Assembly: GCF_013377085.1 (NCBI RefSeq)
Contig: NZ_JACAAX010000009.1
Coordinates: 1-64,000, forward strand
DNA: 64,000 nt
Direction of reading: 5' to 3'
Source of the DNA: Rhodoplanes sp.
GTDB taxonomy: Bacteria > Pseudomonadota > Alphaproteobacteria > Rhizobiales > Xanthobacteraceae
Shown here piece after piece: positions 56,746-64,000 of this stretch (position 1 is the first letter of the stretch; the number at the start of each line of letters is the position of its first letter). The notes under the pieces are model-generated. The model did no database searches and was not told the DNA's origin. It saw only the letters and a list, made by a program, of their open reading frames with translations. The position numbers and the translations under genes were made by a program.

Positions 56746-57582
56746 GTGGCGATCCGGACCGCAGTGCTGGTGCTGCTGCTGACCGCCACGGCGGTCGGCT
56801 CAGCCGTGGCGGCGCCGCAGGCCCGGCGCGAACCGGCGCGCGTGCCCGAGGGCGCGGCCGGGGACGCCGTGCCCCTGCCGGTCGTCGTGCCGCTGCCGCG
56901 TCCGCGCCCGATCACGGCGCCCGCCAAGCCGCCGGAGCCCGACCCGAAAATCCTGGCCGAGCGGGACGCCTGCCTGGAGCGGCTCGCCGTGGTGGCCGAG
57001 GCGGAGCCGGAGCCGCCCGCGGCGGGCCAGCCCGCCTGCCAGGCCCAGGATCTAGTGCGGCTCTCGGCGATCCGGCTCGCCGGCGGCGAGCGCGTCGCCG
57101 TCGCCGCCACGGCGCGCATCCGCTGCACGCTGGCCGAAGCTCTCGTGGCCTGGATGCGCGACGACGTCGCGGCGCTGATGACGCCGTCCGGCGGGCGGCC
57201 CGCCACGATGGTGGTCGATACCTCCTACGAGTGCCGGCCACGCAACCGCATCGCCGGCGCAAAAATCAGCGAGCATGGGCGCGGCAATGCGGTCGATCTG
57301 CGCGGCTTCGTGCTGGCCGACGGGCGCAGCGTCGGACTGACCGACCCGATCGCCGACAAGACGCTGCGCAGTGCGCTGGCGAAGTCCGTGTGCGCGCGTT
57401 TCACCACGGTGCTCGGGCCGGGCTCGGACGGCTATCACGAGGACCACGTGCACCTCGATCTGGCCGAGCGCCGCAAGGACTTTCGGATTTGCCAGTGGGA
57501 CGTGCGAGACCCGGTGCCGCTGCCGCGACCGCGGCCGAAGCTGGACGCGGAGCCGGATTCGGAGCCGGAACAGGAGCCATGA
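56746..57582 (+). CDS. Extensin-like (Extensin_C) exported protein
   Basis: 278 aa. GTG start, signal segment about residues 5-23 (AVLVLLLTATAVGSAVA), Pro-rich region with VPLPRPRP, then the Extensin_C domain with CxxRLAV-type start and Cys pairs. The zinc-peptidase-like pattern SEHGRGNAVDLRGF and YHEDHVHLDL (His, Asp, His) resembles VanY/M15 D-Ala-D-Ala peptidases; in this family the catalytic role is unproven. Periplasmic, likely peptidoglycan-related. The C-terminus is an acidic Pro/Glu tail. It follows the ABC permease by 10 bases. Confidence 0.8.
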   Translation: MAIRTAVLVLLLTATAVGSAVAAPQARREPARVPEGAAGDAVPLPVVVPLPRPRPITAPAKPPEPDPKILAERDACLERLAVVAEAEPEPPAAGQPACQAQDLVRLSAIRLAGGERVAVAATARIRCTLAEALVAWMRDDVAALMTPSGGRPATMVVDTSYECRPRNRIAGAKISEHGRGNAVDLRGFVLADGRSVGLTDPIADKTLRSALAKSVCARFTTVLGPGSDGYHEDHVHLDLAERRKDFRICQWDVRDPVPLPRPRPKLDAEPDSEPEQEP

Positions 57583-57613
57583 CGGCCTTGCCGCCCGCCG
57601 ACCCTGTGCGCCC

Positions 57614-58135
57614 TCAGGGCCCGTGCGGCGGCCCGGAACAGGCGCGGATCAGCACGCCCCAGTCGTGGCGGACGCGTGCCACATCGGTGGTGCCGAGCAG
57701 CAGCGTGTAGTCGGTCTCCGCCGTGCGGCGATCCTCGAACAACCCGGGGCTGCGCTGCTTCAACTCGGCCTTGAGCATCAGGGCGAAGTCGTCGTCCATC
57801 GGGTTGCTGTCCTCGATCGCCCGCTCGATGCGCTCGTAGACGGGCGCCTCGCCGTGCAGGCCGACGGCGACGCGCTGCACCTGGCCCCAGTCGCTCGGCA
57901 CGTCACGCAACTCGATCGAGAGGCGGTCGGTGTCGACGGCGCCGACGCGGAACTGCGCGCCGTCGACCTCGAACACGCAGGCCGTCCAGTCCACCGGGCG
58001 GACGATGCCACGGTCCGAGCCGGTCAAGGCGAACGTCACGGCGCGGGAGAACGGGTCCGGTGGCGATGGTGACAGGGCGGCGAGAAGGAACGCGCCGTAG
58101 AAGGCGAGCGCGGCGTTGAAGGCGAGCGAGATCAT
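57614..58135 (-). CDS. Hypothetical exported or anchored protein
   Basis: 173 aa from ATG 58135. An N-terminal hydrophobic segment (AFNAALAFYGAFLLAAL, about residues 4-21) is followed by a soluble part with WTACVFEVDGAQFRVGAVDTD and LSIELRDVPSDWG. It contains two Cys (near residues 50 and 165). No named family recognised. Frames extending to 58195 add only Pro/Gly-rich residues. Convergent with the extensin-like gene. Confidence 0.65.
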   Translation of the reverse strand: MISLAFNAALAFYGAFLLAALSPSPPDPFSRAVTFALTGSDRGIVRPVDWTACVFEVDGAQFRVGAVDTDRLSIELRDVPSDWGQVQRVAVGLHGEAPVYERIERAIEDSNPMDDDFALMLKAELKQRSPGLFEDRRTAETDYTLLLGTTDVARVRHDWGVLIRACSGPPHGP

Positions 58136-58335
58136 GGTCGGATCGGGTCCTGGTCCTCTCAGGGGGGTGGCTGCACTATCGGCCGGCGACCGCATATCCT
58201 CGAACGGCCGCCGTGATCGCTTGGATCATCTAGTCATGTTGCAGCGCAGTAACTAGTGCCTCGCGCGGCACGCCGACCGTTGCTTCGGGGACATAATCGG
58301 CCCGTGCGGGCCGGACCGGCGATCGCCGGCCGGCG

Positions 58336-59181
58336 CTACCAGGCTACCGAGCGCAGGCGCCGGTCGCTCCCGGCCGCCTCGTCCTGCAACGCGATCACCT
58401 GGAGATAGTTGCGCAGCCGATTGTCCTCGAGGCGGCGCAGCAGGGCGTTGCGGTGGAACGGCATCAGCAGATCGGCGAGCCGCGCACTCCACGGCGCATC
58501 GAGGGCGAAGACGATGCCGAGGCCGAACACGGCCGGGATCTCGGCGAAGGCGTAGTCGCGGCCGTCGGCGAGCGCCTCGGCCAGAAAGTCCTCGATCGCC
58601 GTGAGCACGCCGTTCTTCGGGCCGCCTTCGTGGACCGCGAAGGCGAAGGCGCCCATGCCGCGGAAGCCGCGGCCCGGCACGAGCGCAGCGGTGTCGAGCA
58701 CGGCGCCGGCCTCGTGGGAGAAGGGCTGGCGGTGCTCGGCCGGGATGCGCTCGGGCGCGTAATACTGGTCACGGCGCCCGGCCGGCCAGCCGATGTCGTG
58801 CAGGAAGGCGAGCAGCGGCCGGCCGTCGCGGCGGCAGGCGCGCTCGATCGCGGTCAGCTCGTGAAACACCGTGTACCAGTTGTGATCGCCGTCGATCAGC
58901 CAGGCGTCGATGCCGGCGAGCGTGTCGATGACGGCGAGGCTCGGCTCCTCGATATGCCGGACATGCGGCTCGCGCGCCGCCCAGGCGCGGAACTCCGGTT
59001 TCGGTGCGGGATCGATGCTGGTCAGCGTGCCGCCGCGGGCGCCTGTGTGGTCGGCGAGAAGAGACGACATGCCGCCGTGCTCGGCGCCGATCTCGACGAC
59101 ATGGTCGGCGCCGGCGAGCTGCAGGCCGCCGAGGATCAGATCGGAGAGCTCCGACATCGAATGGATGAGCAGATCAGGCAC
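58336..59181 (-). CDS. Class I SAM-dependent methyltransferase
   Basis: 281 aa from GTG 59181. SAM-binding motif VVEIGAEHGGMSSLLADHTG near residues 25-45, the acidic SIDPAP stretch, DAWLIDGDHNWY and the later LHDIGWPAGRRDQYYAPE, as in Methyltransf_24-type enzymes acting on glycosyl or polyketide-like substrates. The C-terminal 80 residues are helical and unassigned. ATG 59157 is an alternative. The longer frame starting in the upstream repeat (MDARVES...) is rejected. Substrate unknown. Confidence 0.82.
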   Translation of the reverse strand: MPDLLIHSMSELSDLILGGLQLAGADHVVEIGAEHGGMSSLLADHTGARGGTLTSIDPAPKPEFRAWAAREPHVRHIEEPSLAVIDTLAGIDAWLIDGDHNWYTVFHELTAIERACRRDGRPLLAFLHDIGWPAGRRDQYYAPERIPAEHRQPFSHEAGAVLDTAALVPGRGFRGMGAFAFAVHEGGPKNGVLTAIEDFLAEALADGRDYAFAEIPAVFGLGIVFALDAPWSARLADLLMPFHRNALLRRLEDNRLRNYLQVIALQDEAAGSDRRLRSVAW

Positions 59182-59310
59182 CCGCGCCGCCTTCGGTTCG
59201 GGCCGTGCGGCCCTGCGCCCGATTCTACGGCACAGCGAAGGATTCCGGGCGGTGTTTCGCCGCCCATCCCGTGCCGTCGATCTGATGCCGGTCTTCACAA
59301 GCTCCGACTC

Positions 59311-59400
59311 GTCATGCGCAGACTCGACCCGCGCATCCATCGCTCAAAGAAGAGCGTCTTTTGAAGATCGACGGATTGCCGGATCAAGCCCGGCAATGAC
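59311..59400. repeat. Paired-palindrome intergenic repeat, copy 8 (subfamily A)
   Basis: GTCATGCGCAGACTCGACCC... and ...GGATCAAGCCCGGCAATGAC. Leader CTCCGACTC; inverted ends ATGCCGGTC (59285-59293) and GACTGGTAT (59423-59431). It lies in the 673-base gap 59182-59854 before the CheB/CheR hybrid; from 59432 to 59854 the gap shows no gene or motif. Confidence 0.85.
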
Positions 59401-59854
59401 GACGACGGTCGAGGACGACGAAGACTGGTATGGTCTCTTGCCCGTCGGTTCACGCCACATCTGCCCGCGCCGACGCGCGACATGCCGGAGCAACTGTGTC
59501 GCCGGAATGCCGCACTGCGGCTGTACCGAGCCCGGATGATCCACATCAAGGCGAACCGTCGCCGCCGGCTGCTAGACGATAACGCGGTAACGCGCCCAAT
59601 TGGCCTGCACGACCTCATGATGCCCCGGTGCATGAACCGTCGGGCGCCGAAGGCCGACAAAGTGCTGCTCCGGCCTGCCGGCAGGTCACGGTCGTGCCGT
59701 CGGCAGCAATGGCCGGAGTCTGCCATCGAATCGCTGAATGTCCGCGTCGGACCGACGCCGAAGTGCGCCGGCCGCCCCACGGACCGCATAGGGGCGCCGC
59801 CGATTGTCCGATCTGAGCGGGGATCGGCTGCGCTGCGAAAACAAGGGTGAGCAG

Positions 59855-62800
59855 ATGCCGCGCAAGGACGACCCCGCACCCGCCCGCGGCGGGCGGAGCG
59901 CCAAGCCGAAGCCGGCGACCAGAGCGGACAGCCCGGCCGACGCGTCAGCGGACGCACCCGCGACGCGCCAGAAGCCGCCGGCGACCCGGATCGTCGCCAT
60001 CGGGGCCTCGGCCGGCGGCCTCGAGGCGCTCGAGCTGTTTTTCGACGCGATGCGCGCCGACAGCGGCGTCGCCTTCGTGATCGTCCAGCACCTGTCGCCG
60101 GATTTCCGCTCCGTGATGGACGAGCTCCTGGCCCGCCGCACCCGCATGTCCATCCGTGCGGTGACCACAGGGACGGCGGTCGAGCCGAACGTGATCTATC
60201 TGCGGCCGGCGCAGCAGACCCTGATCATCCAGCAGGGCGTCTTCGTCCTGAAGCAGGAGGACAAGAAGACCCACCTGAACTTTCCGATCGACGCGTTCCT
60301 GAAGTCGCTCGCCCGCGACCAGAAGGACCGGGCGATCGCCGTGATCCTGTCCGGCACCGGCACCGACGGAACGCTCGGCGCGGCTGCGATCCGGGACGCG
60401 GGCGGAATCGTGCTGGCCCAGGATCCGACGACGGCGCGCTTCGACAGCATGCCGCGCTCGCTGATCGAGCGCAATCTGGCCAGCGCCTCCGCCCCGCCGA
60501 ATGCGCTGCCACGTCTTCTGCTCCGGGTCCTGAGCGGCGAAGCGCCGCCGTTCGCCGAGGAGGCTAGCGAGCATTCGTGGTCGGTCGATCCGGAGCGCCA
60601 GATCATCCAGCTCCTGCAACGGCGCTGCGGCGCCGATTTCGGCTACTACAAGAAGTCGACGGTCGGGCGGCGGATTCGCCGGCGCGCCGAGATGGCCCAT
60701 CTCGACGACCTCGCCGCCTATGTGGAGAAGCTCAAGCAGGAGCCGGAGGAGATCGACCTCCTGAGCAAGGACCTGCTGATCGGCGTCACCTCGTTCTTCC
60801 GCGACGCCGATGCGTTCAGCGCGCTGTCCGAGAAGGCCCTTCCGAAGATAATGGCCGCCATGTCGCCGCGGCGACCCGTCCGGGTGTGGGTGCCGGGCTG
60901 TGCCACCGGCGAGGAGGCCTATTCGATCGCCATCCTGCTGAAGGAGTATGCCCGCAAGGAGCGCATGGAGCTCAACGCCAAGGTGTTCGCGACCGACATT
61001 TTCGGGCCGGCGCTCGAGCGCGCCGGCCGCGGCGTCTACGACGACTCGATCGTCAAGGCGCTCGGTCCCGACCTGGTGGAGCGTTATTTCGACGCCAATG
61101 GCAGCCAGTATCAGGTGAAGCCGGGGCTGCGGCGCTTCGTCGTGTTCAGTCCGCACAATCTGCTCAAGGATCCGCCGTTCACCCGGATGGATCTCGTGAG
61201 CTGCCGCAACCTGCTCATCTATTTCGACGACATTGCCCAGCGCATGGTGCTGATGCTGTTCCACTTCGCGCTGGATCGCAACGGCATCCTGTTCCTCGGG
61301 CCGAGCGAGGCGATCAGCGAGCTGGCCGACGAGTTCGGCGTGATCGACCAGCAATGGCGGATCTTCCGCAAGCTGCGCGACGTCCGGCTGCGCGAATCCT
61401 TTCGCCTGCTGCCGTCGCCCTCGCTGCGCGACGATCCGGCCCTCCACCACGAGCCGCGCTCGCCGGTGATCGCCGTCGCCGCCGCCAAGGCGAGGAGCGC
61501 ACCGGCGCAACGCGGGCTGACCAAGGCCTATGACGCGATCCTCGACCGGTTCGCGCCGGCCGGCGTCCTGGTCAGCCGCGACGGCACGATCTTCCACGTG
61601 TTCGGCGACGCCCATCGCTATCTGTCGGTGCGCGAGGGACGCTTCTCGAACCTGATCACCGGCGTCGCCATCGAGGATCTGCGCCACACCATCGGGGCCG
61701 GGCTCGAACGCATGCGTGGGTACAATACGGTGCCGTTCGTCCGCCAGGTGAGGTGCCGGCTCGCCGGCGAGGACGAGAAGGCGTTCAAGGTCACGGTGGA
61801 GCGGCTGAACGGCTCGGACTGGCAGGACGAGGACTACTGCATGGTCACGTTCGCCGAGGTCGCCCCTCCGAAGAAGGTGGGGCGTCGCGCCCGGGCCGTT
61901 GAGGCGGAAATCGAGTCGGTGGAGGCCGTCGAGCTCTATCGGGAGCGCATCCGCGATCTCGAGAACGAGCTGCGCGCCACCGAGGAGAACCTGCAGGCGA
62001 CCATCGAGGAGATGGAGACCACCAACGAGGAGCTGCAGGCGACCAACGAAGAGCTGATGTCGACCAACGAGGAGCTGCAGTCCACCAACGAGGAGCTCAA
62101 CTCGGTCAACGAGGAGCTTCTCACGGTGAGCGCCGAGCACCAGCGCAAGATCGACGAGCTGGTCGAGGTCACGCTCGACATGAATCACCTGCTCAAGAGC
62201 ACCGACATCGGCGTCATCTATCTCGATCACGATCTGCGGGTGCGGCGCCTCACGCCGGCGATCGCCGACACGTTCAATCTGCTCGAGCAGGACATCGGGC
62301 GGCCGATCGAGCACATCACGGCGCGCTTCCACCAGCCGGAGCTGTTCTCGTGGATCAAGGATGTGCTGGCGGGCGGGCCGGCCTGCGAGCACGAGATCAG
62401 CACATCGGACCGGGCCTTTCTGCTTCGCATCCTGCCGTATCAGCTCGGCGGCGAGACGGCGGGGGTCGTCATCGCGCTGATCGACATCACCCGGCGCAAA
62501 AACGCCGAGATTCAGCTCCGCGCCAGCGAGACGCGCCTGAGCACGATCGTGGAGACGGCCGTCGACGCAATCGTGGTCGTCGACGAGAGGGGGATCGTGC
62601 AGTCGTTCAACACCTCGGCCGAGCGCATCTTCGGATACGCCGCCGCCGAGGCGATCGGCAGCAATGTGAGCATTCTCATGCCCAAGGCGCTCGGACGTGC
62701 GCACGACGACTACATCTCGGCCTATCTCAGGACCGGCGTCGGGAAGGTCATCGGCACCGGACGGGAGGTCGAAGGCCGCCGCAAGGACGGCGCGCTGGTG

Positions 62801-63529
62801 CATCTCGATCTCGCGCTCACCGAATGGTCGGTCGAGGGCCGACGCTACTTCACCGGCATCATGCGCGACATCACCGGACGCAAGGAGCGCGAGCAGCACA
62901 TCCGGCTGATCATGCGGGAGCTGTCGCATCGCACCAAGAACGTGCTGTCCGTGGTGCAGGCGATGGCGTGGCAGACCTCGCGCACGACCTCCGACTCCGA
63001 GGGGTTCCAGGAGCGGCTGTCGCGGCGCATCGACGGGCTGGGGCGGTCCATCGACCTGCTGGTCAGGCGGGAATGGGAGGGCGTCGATCTGGAGGAGCTG
63101 GTGCGCGACCAGCTCTCGCCGTTCTTCGACGACGCCGGCTCCCATCTGGTGCTGACCGGGCCGCCGCTGACGCTGAAGCCGAACGGGGCGCAGGATCTTG
63201 GTCTCGTCCTGCACGAGCTCGCGACCAACGCCTCCAAGTACGGCTCCCTGTCGGTGCCGACCGGCCGCGTGGTCGTGGGCTGGACGGTCACCGCCGCGCC
63301 GGTCGCGCTCTTTCAGATGAGCTGGCGCGAGGAGGGCGGCCCCCGCATCGCCGTGCCGACACATGCGGGCTTCGGCGGCACGGTGATCAAGGACATGCTG
63401 GCGAAGGCCCACAAGGCCGTCGTCGGCATGGACTTCCCGCCGGAGGGCCTGGTGTGGCGGCTGGAGCTGGAGGCGCACCGGATCGTCCGCGACGTCCCCG
63501 AGCCGGAGCAGAGGACGGCCCGACCATGA
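59855..63529 (+). CDS. CheB-CheR-PAS-PAS-HWE histidine kinase hybrid
   Basis: 1224 aa, cytosolic. Domains in order: a Pro/Ala linker; CheB methylesterase (about 45-225) with GASAGG (Ser), VIVQHLS (His) and GTGTDGTLG (Asp), triad intact; CheR N and methyltransferase domains (about 250-510) with [30 protein letters not shown] and [11 protein letters not shown]; a coiled coil of near-perfect heptads (about 715-770, [20 protein letters not shown]); PAS 1 (about 780-890); PAS 2 (about 895-1010, [18 protein letters not shown]); HWE kinase (about 1015-1215) with phospho-His 1025 in [20 protein letters not shown] and WREEGGP. Not linked to cheA/W/Y. Start ATG 59855 has AAGGGTGAG upstream. Overlaps the response regulator by 4 bases. 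Confidence 0.93.
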   Translation: MPRKDDPAPARGGRSAKPKPATRADSPADASADAPATRQKPPATRIVAIGASAGGLEALELFFDAMRADSGVAFVIVQHLSPDFRSVMDELLARRTRMSIRAVTTGTAVEPNVIYLRPAQQTLIIQQGVFVLKQEDKKTHLNFPIDAFLKSLARDQKDRAIAVILSGTGTDGTLGAAAIRDAGGIVLAQDPTTARFDSMPRSLIERNLASASAPPNALPRLLLRVLSGEAPPFAEEASEHSWSVDPERQIIQLLQRRCGADFGYYKKSTVGRRIRRRAEMAHLDDLAAYVEKLKQEPEEIDLLSKDLLIGVTSFFRDADAFSALSEKALPKIMAAMSPRRPVRVWVPGCATGEEAYSIAILLKEYARKERMELNAKVFATDIFGPALERAGRGVYDDSIVKALGPDLVERYFDANGSQYQVKPGLRRFVVFSPHNLLKDPPFTRMDLVSCRNLLIYFDDIAQRMVLMLFHFALDRNGILFLGPSEAISELADEFGVIDQQWRIFRKLRDVRLRESFRLLPSPSLRDDPALHHEPRSPVIAVAAAKARSAPAQRGLTKAYDAILDRFAPAGVLVSRDGTIFHVFGDAHRYLSVREGRFSNLITGVAIEDLRHTIGAGLERMRGYNTVPFVRQVRCRLAGEDEKAFKVTVERLNGSDWQDEDYCMVTFAEVAPPKKVGRRARAVEAEIESVEAVELYRERIRDLENELRATEENLQATIEEMETTNEELQATNEELMSTNEELQSTNEELNSVNEELLTVSAEHQRKIDELVEVTLDMNHLLKSTDIGVIYLDHDLRVRRLTPAIADTFNLLEQDIGRPIEHITARFHQPELFSWIKDVLAGGPACEHEISTSDRAFLLRILPYQLGGETAGVVIALIDITRRKNAEIQLRASETRLSTIVETAVDAIVVVDERGIVQSFNTSAERIFGYAAAEAIGSNVSILMPKALGRAHDDYISAYLRTGVGKVIGTGREVEGRRKDGALVHLDLALTEWSVEGRRYFTGIMRDITGRKEREQHIRLIMRELSHRTKNVLSVVQAMAWQTSRTTSDSEGFQERLSRRIDGLGRSIDLLVRREWEGVDLEELVRDQLSPFFDDAGSHLVLTGPPLTLKPNGAQDLGLVLHELATNASKYGSLSVPTGRVVVGWTVTAAPVALFQMSWREEGGPRIAVPTHAGFGGTVIKDMLAKAHKAVVGMDFPPEGLVWRLELEAHRIVRDVPEPEQRTARP

Positions 63530-63903
63530 ACGACGACGCATTGCAGGGATTCCGCATCCTCATCGTCGAGGACAATGCGTTGCTCGCCCTGACGGTCGAC
63601 AGCATCCTGCGCAGCGCCGGCGCCGACGTGGTCGGACCGGTCGGCCTGCTCGACGAGGCCGAGCAGCTCGCCGCGTCCGAGCCGATCACGGCCGCGCTCC
63701 TCGACATAAAGCTCAACGACGACGAGGTCTGGCCGGTCGCCAGGATTCTCGCCGTGCGCCGCATCCCGTTCGTCTTCTGCTCGGGCCATTTCGACCGCGG
63801 CAGCCTGCCGGCCGAGTGGGACGGCTGTCCGATCCTCGCCAAGCCGGCCCGCGCCCGCCAGATGATCGACGCGCTCGCCGCGGCGATCCGGGGTACGGGC
63901 TGA
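63526..63903 (+). CDS. Single-domain response regulator paired with the hybrid kinase
   Basis: 125 aa receiver domain only. LIVEDNALLAL (acidic pocket), phospho-acceptor Asp60 in ALLDIKLNDDEV and the Lys in ILAKPARAR. No output domain. The ATG overlaps the kinase stop (ATGA), so expression is coupled and the pair is presumably cognate. The receiver resembles those that follow HWE kinases in rhizobia; its target is unknown. Confidence 0.92.
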   Translation: MNDDALQGFRILIVEDNALLALTVDSILRSAGADVVGPVGLLDEAEQLAASEPITAALLDIKLNDDEVWPVARILAVRRIPFVFCSGHFDRGSLPAEWDGCPILAKPARARQMIDALAAAIRGTG

Positions 63904-63943
63904 CCGGGCCCGGCATCATATCGACCTCCGGAAACTCCGACTC

Positions 63944-64000
63944 GTCGTGGCCGCGCTCGTCGCGGCCATCCACGTCTTGAACGTTGCGCCAACGAAAGAT
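63944..64000. repeat. Paired-palindrome intergenic repeat, copy 9, cut by window end
   Basis: GTCGTGGCCGCGCTCGTCGC..., with leader ACTCCGACTC and ACGTCTTGAAC after the first palindrome, closest to copy 2. The second palindrome lies beyond the window. Confidence 0.8.

Noticed and set aside
1-64000. CRISPR arrays, insertion sequences, rRNA, additional tRNAs
   Set aside because: No direct-repeat/spacer arrays, no transposase motif and no rRNA seen by eye; only one tRNA found. A machine scan could still find diverged cases.

Overview
The window is a GC-rich chromosomal segment of an alphaproteobacterium, most likely Hyphomicrobiales of the Bradyrhizobium/Rhodopseudomonas/Rhodoplanes kind. This is inferred from codon use, from the many large chemoreceptors, from gene families such as DUF3309, DUF883, a BBP2-type barrel, a [2Fe-2S]/cyclase membrane protein and an HWE kinase, and from many copies of an intergenic paired-palindrome repeat. 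No rRNA, CRISPR array, complete insertion sequence or integrase was found.

Layout. 1-6.4 kb: envelope genes (an SGNH/DUF459 protein cut by the window edge, a lytic transglycosylase, galU, an outer-membrane barrel, kdsD). 6.5-25.7 kb: a PAS-LuxR regulator divergent from eight consecutive chemoreceptor (MCP) genes in one orientation. They share a near-identical signalling half but have different sensor heads; genes 5-8 show an A-B-A-B pattern, suggesting duplication of a two-gene block. 25.7-29.7 kb: nfeD/stomatin pair, hemH, and two small PilZ proteins. 30.0-31.9 kb: a split Aer-like pair (soluble PAS protein and a membrane MCP with overlapping genes). 32-33.4 kb: small membrane or stress-type proteins, two of them very short. 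33.8-36.7 kb: tusA and the molybdenum-cofactor genes mobB-moeA and mobA.

37-38.8 kb: a tRNA-Ser(GGA) whose last 15 bases recur 1.7 kb downstream. Between the two copies lies a lower-GC mini-island with a predicted nuclease-type toxin and an overlapping (ATGA) small partner gene, probably its immunity protein. This is the strongest candidate for a little-described system in the window. 39.3-44.5 kb: an L,D-transpeptidase with a second, apparently dead catalytic domain, an OmpA remnant, repeats and a RecQ helicase. 44.7-52.8 kb: an Asp/Glu-racemase-type protein, a UbiD decarboxylase, a membrane/ferredoxin/cyclase-like fusion and a TRAP transporter (DctPQM), mostly on the minus strand, together suggesting uptake and decarboxylation of an organic (possibly aromatic) acid. 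53-59 kb: ECF sigma factor, metallo-beta-lactamase-fold hydrolase, an ABC transporter of the nitrate/sulfonate/taurine class without its binding protein, an extensin-like peptidase, a hypothetical protein and a methyltransferase. 59.9-63.9 kb: a giant CheB-CheR-PAS-PAS-HWE-kinase hybrid overlapping a single-domain response regulator.

How the genes fit together: the dominant theme is sensing (nine MCP signalling proteins plus the CheB/CheR hybrid and two PilZ proteins), yet no cheA, cheW or cheY is present, so the receptors must act on chemosensory complexes encoded elsewhere. All family assignments come from reading motifs by eye; no database search was run.
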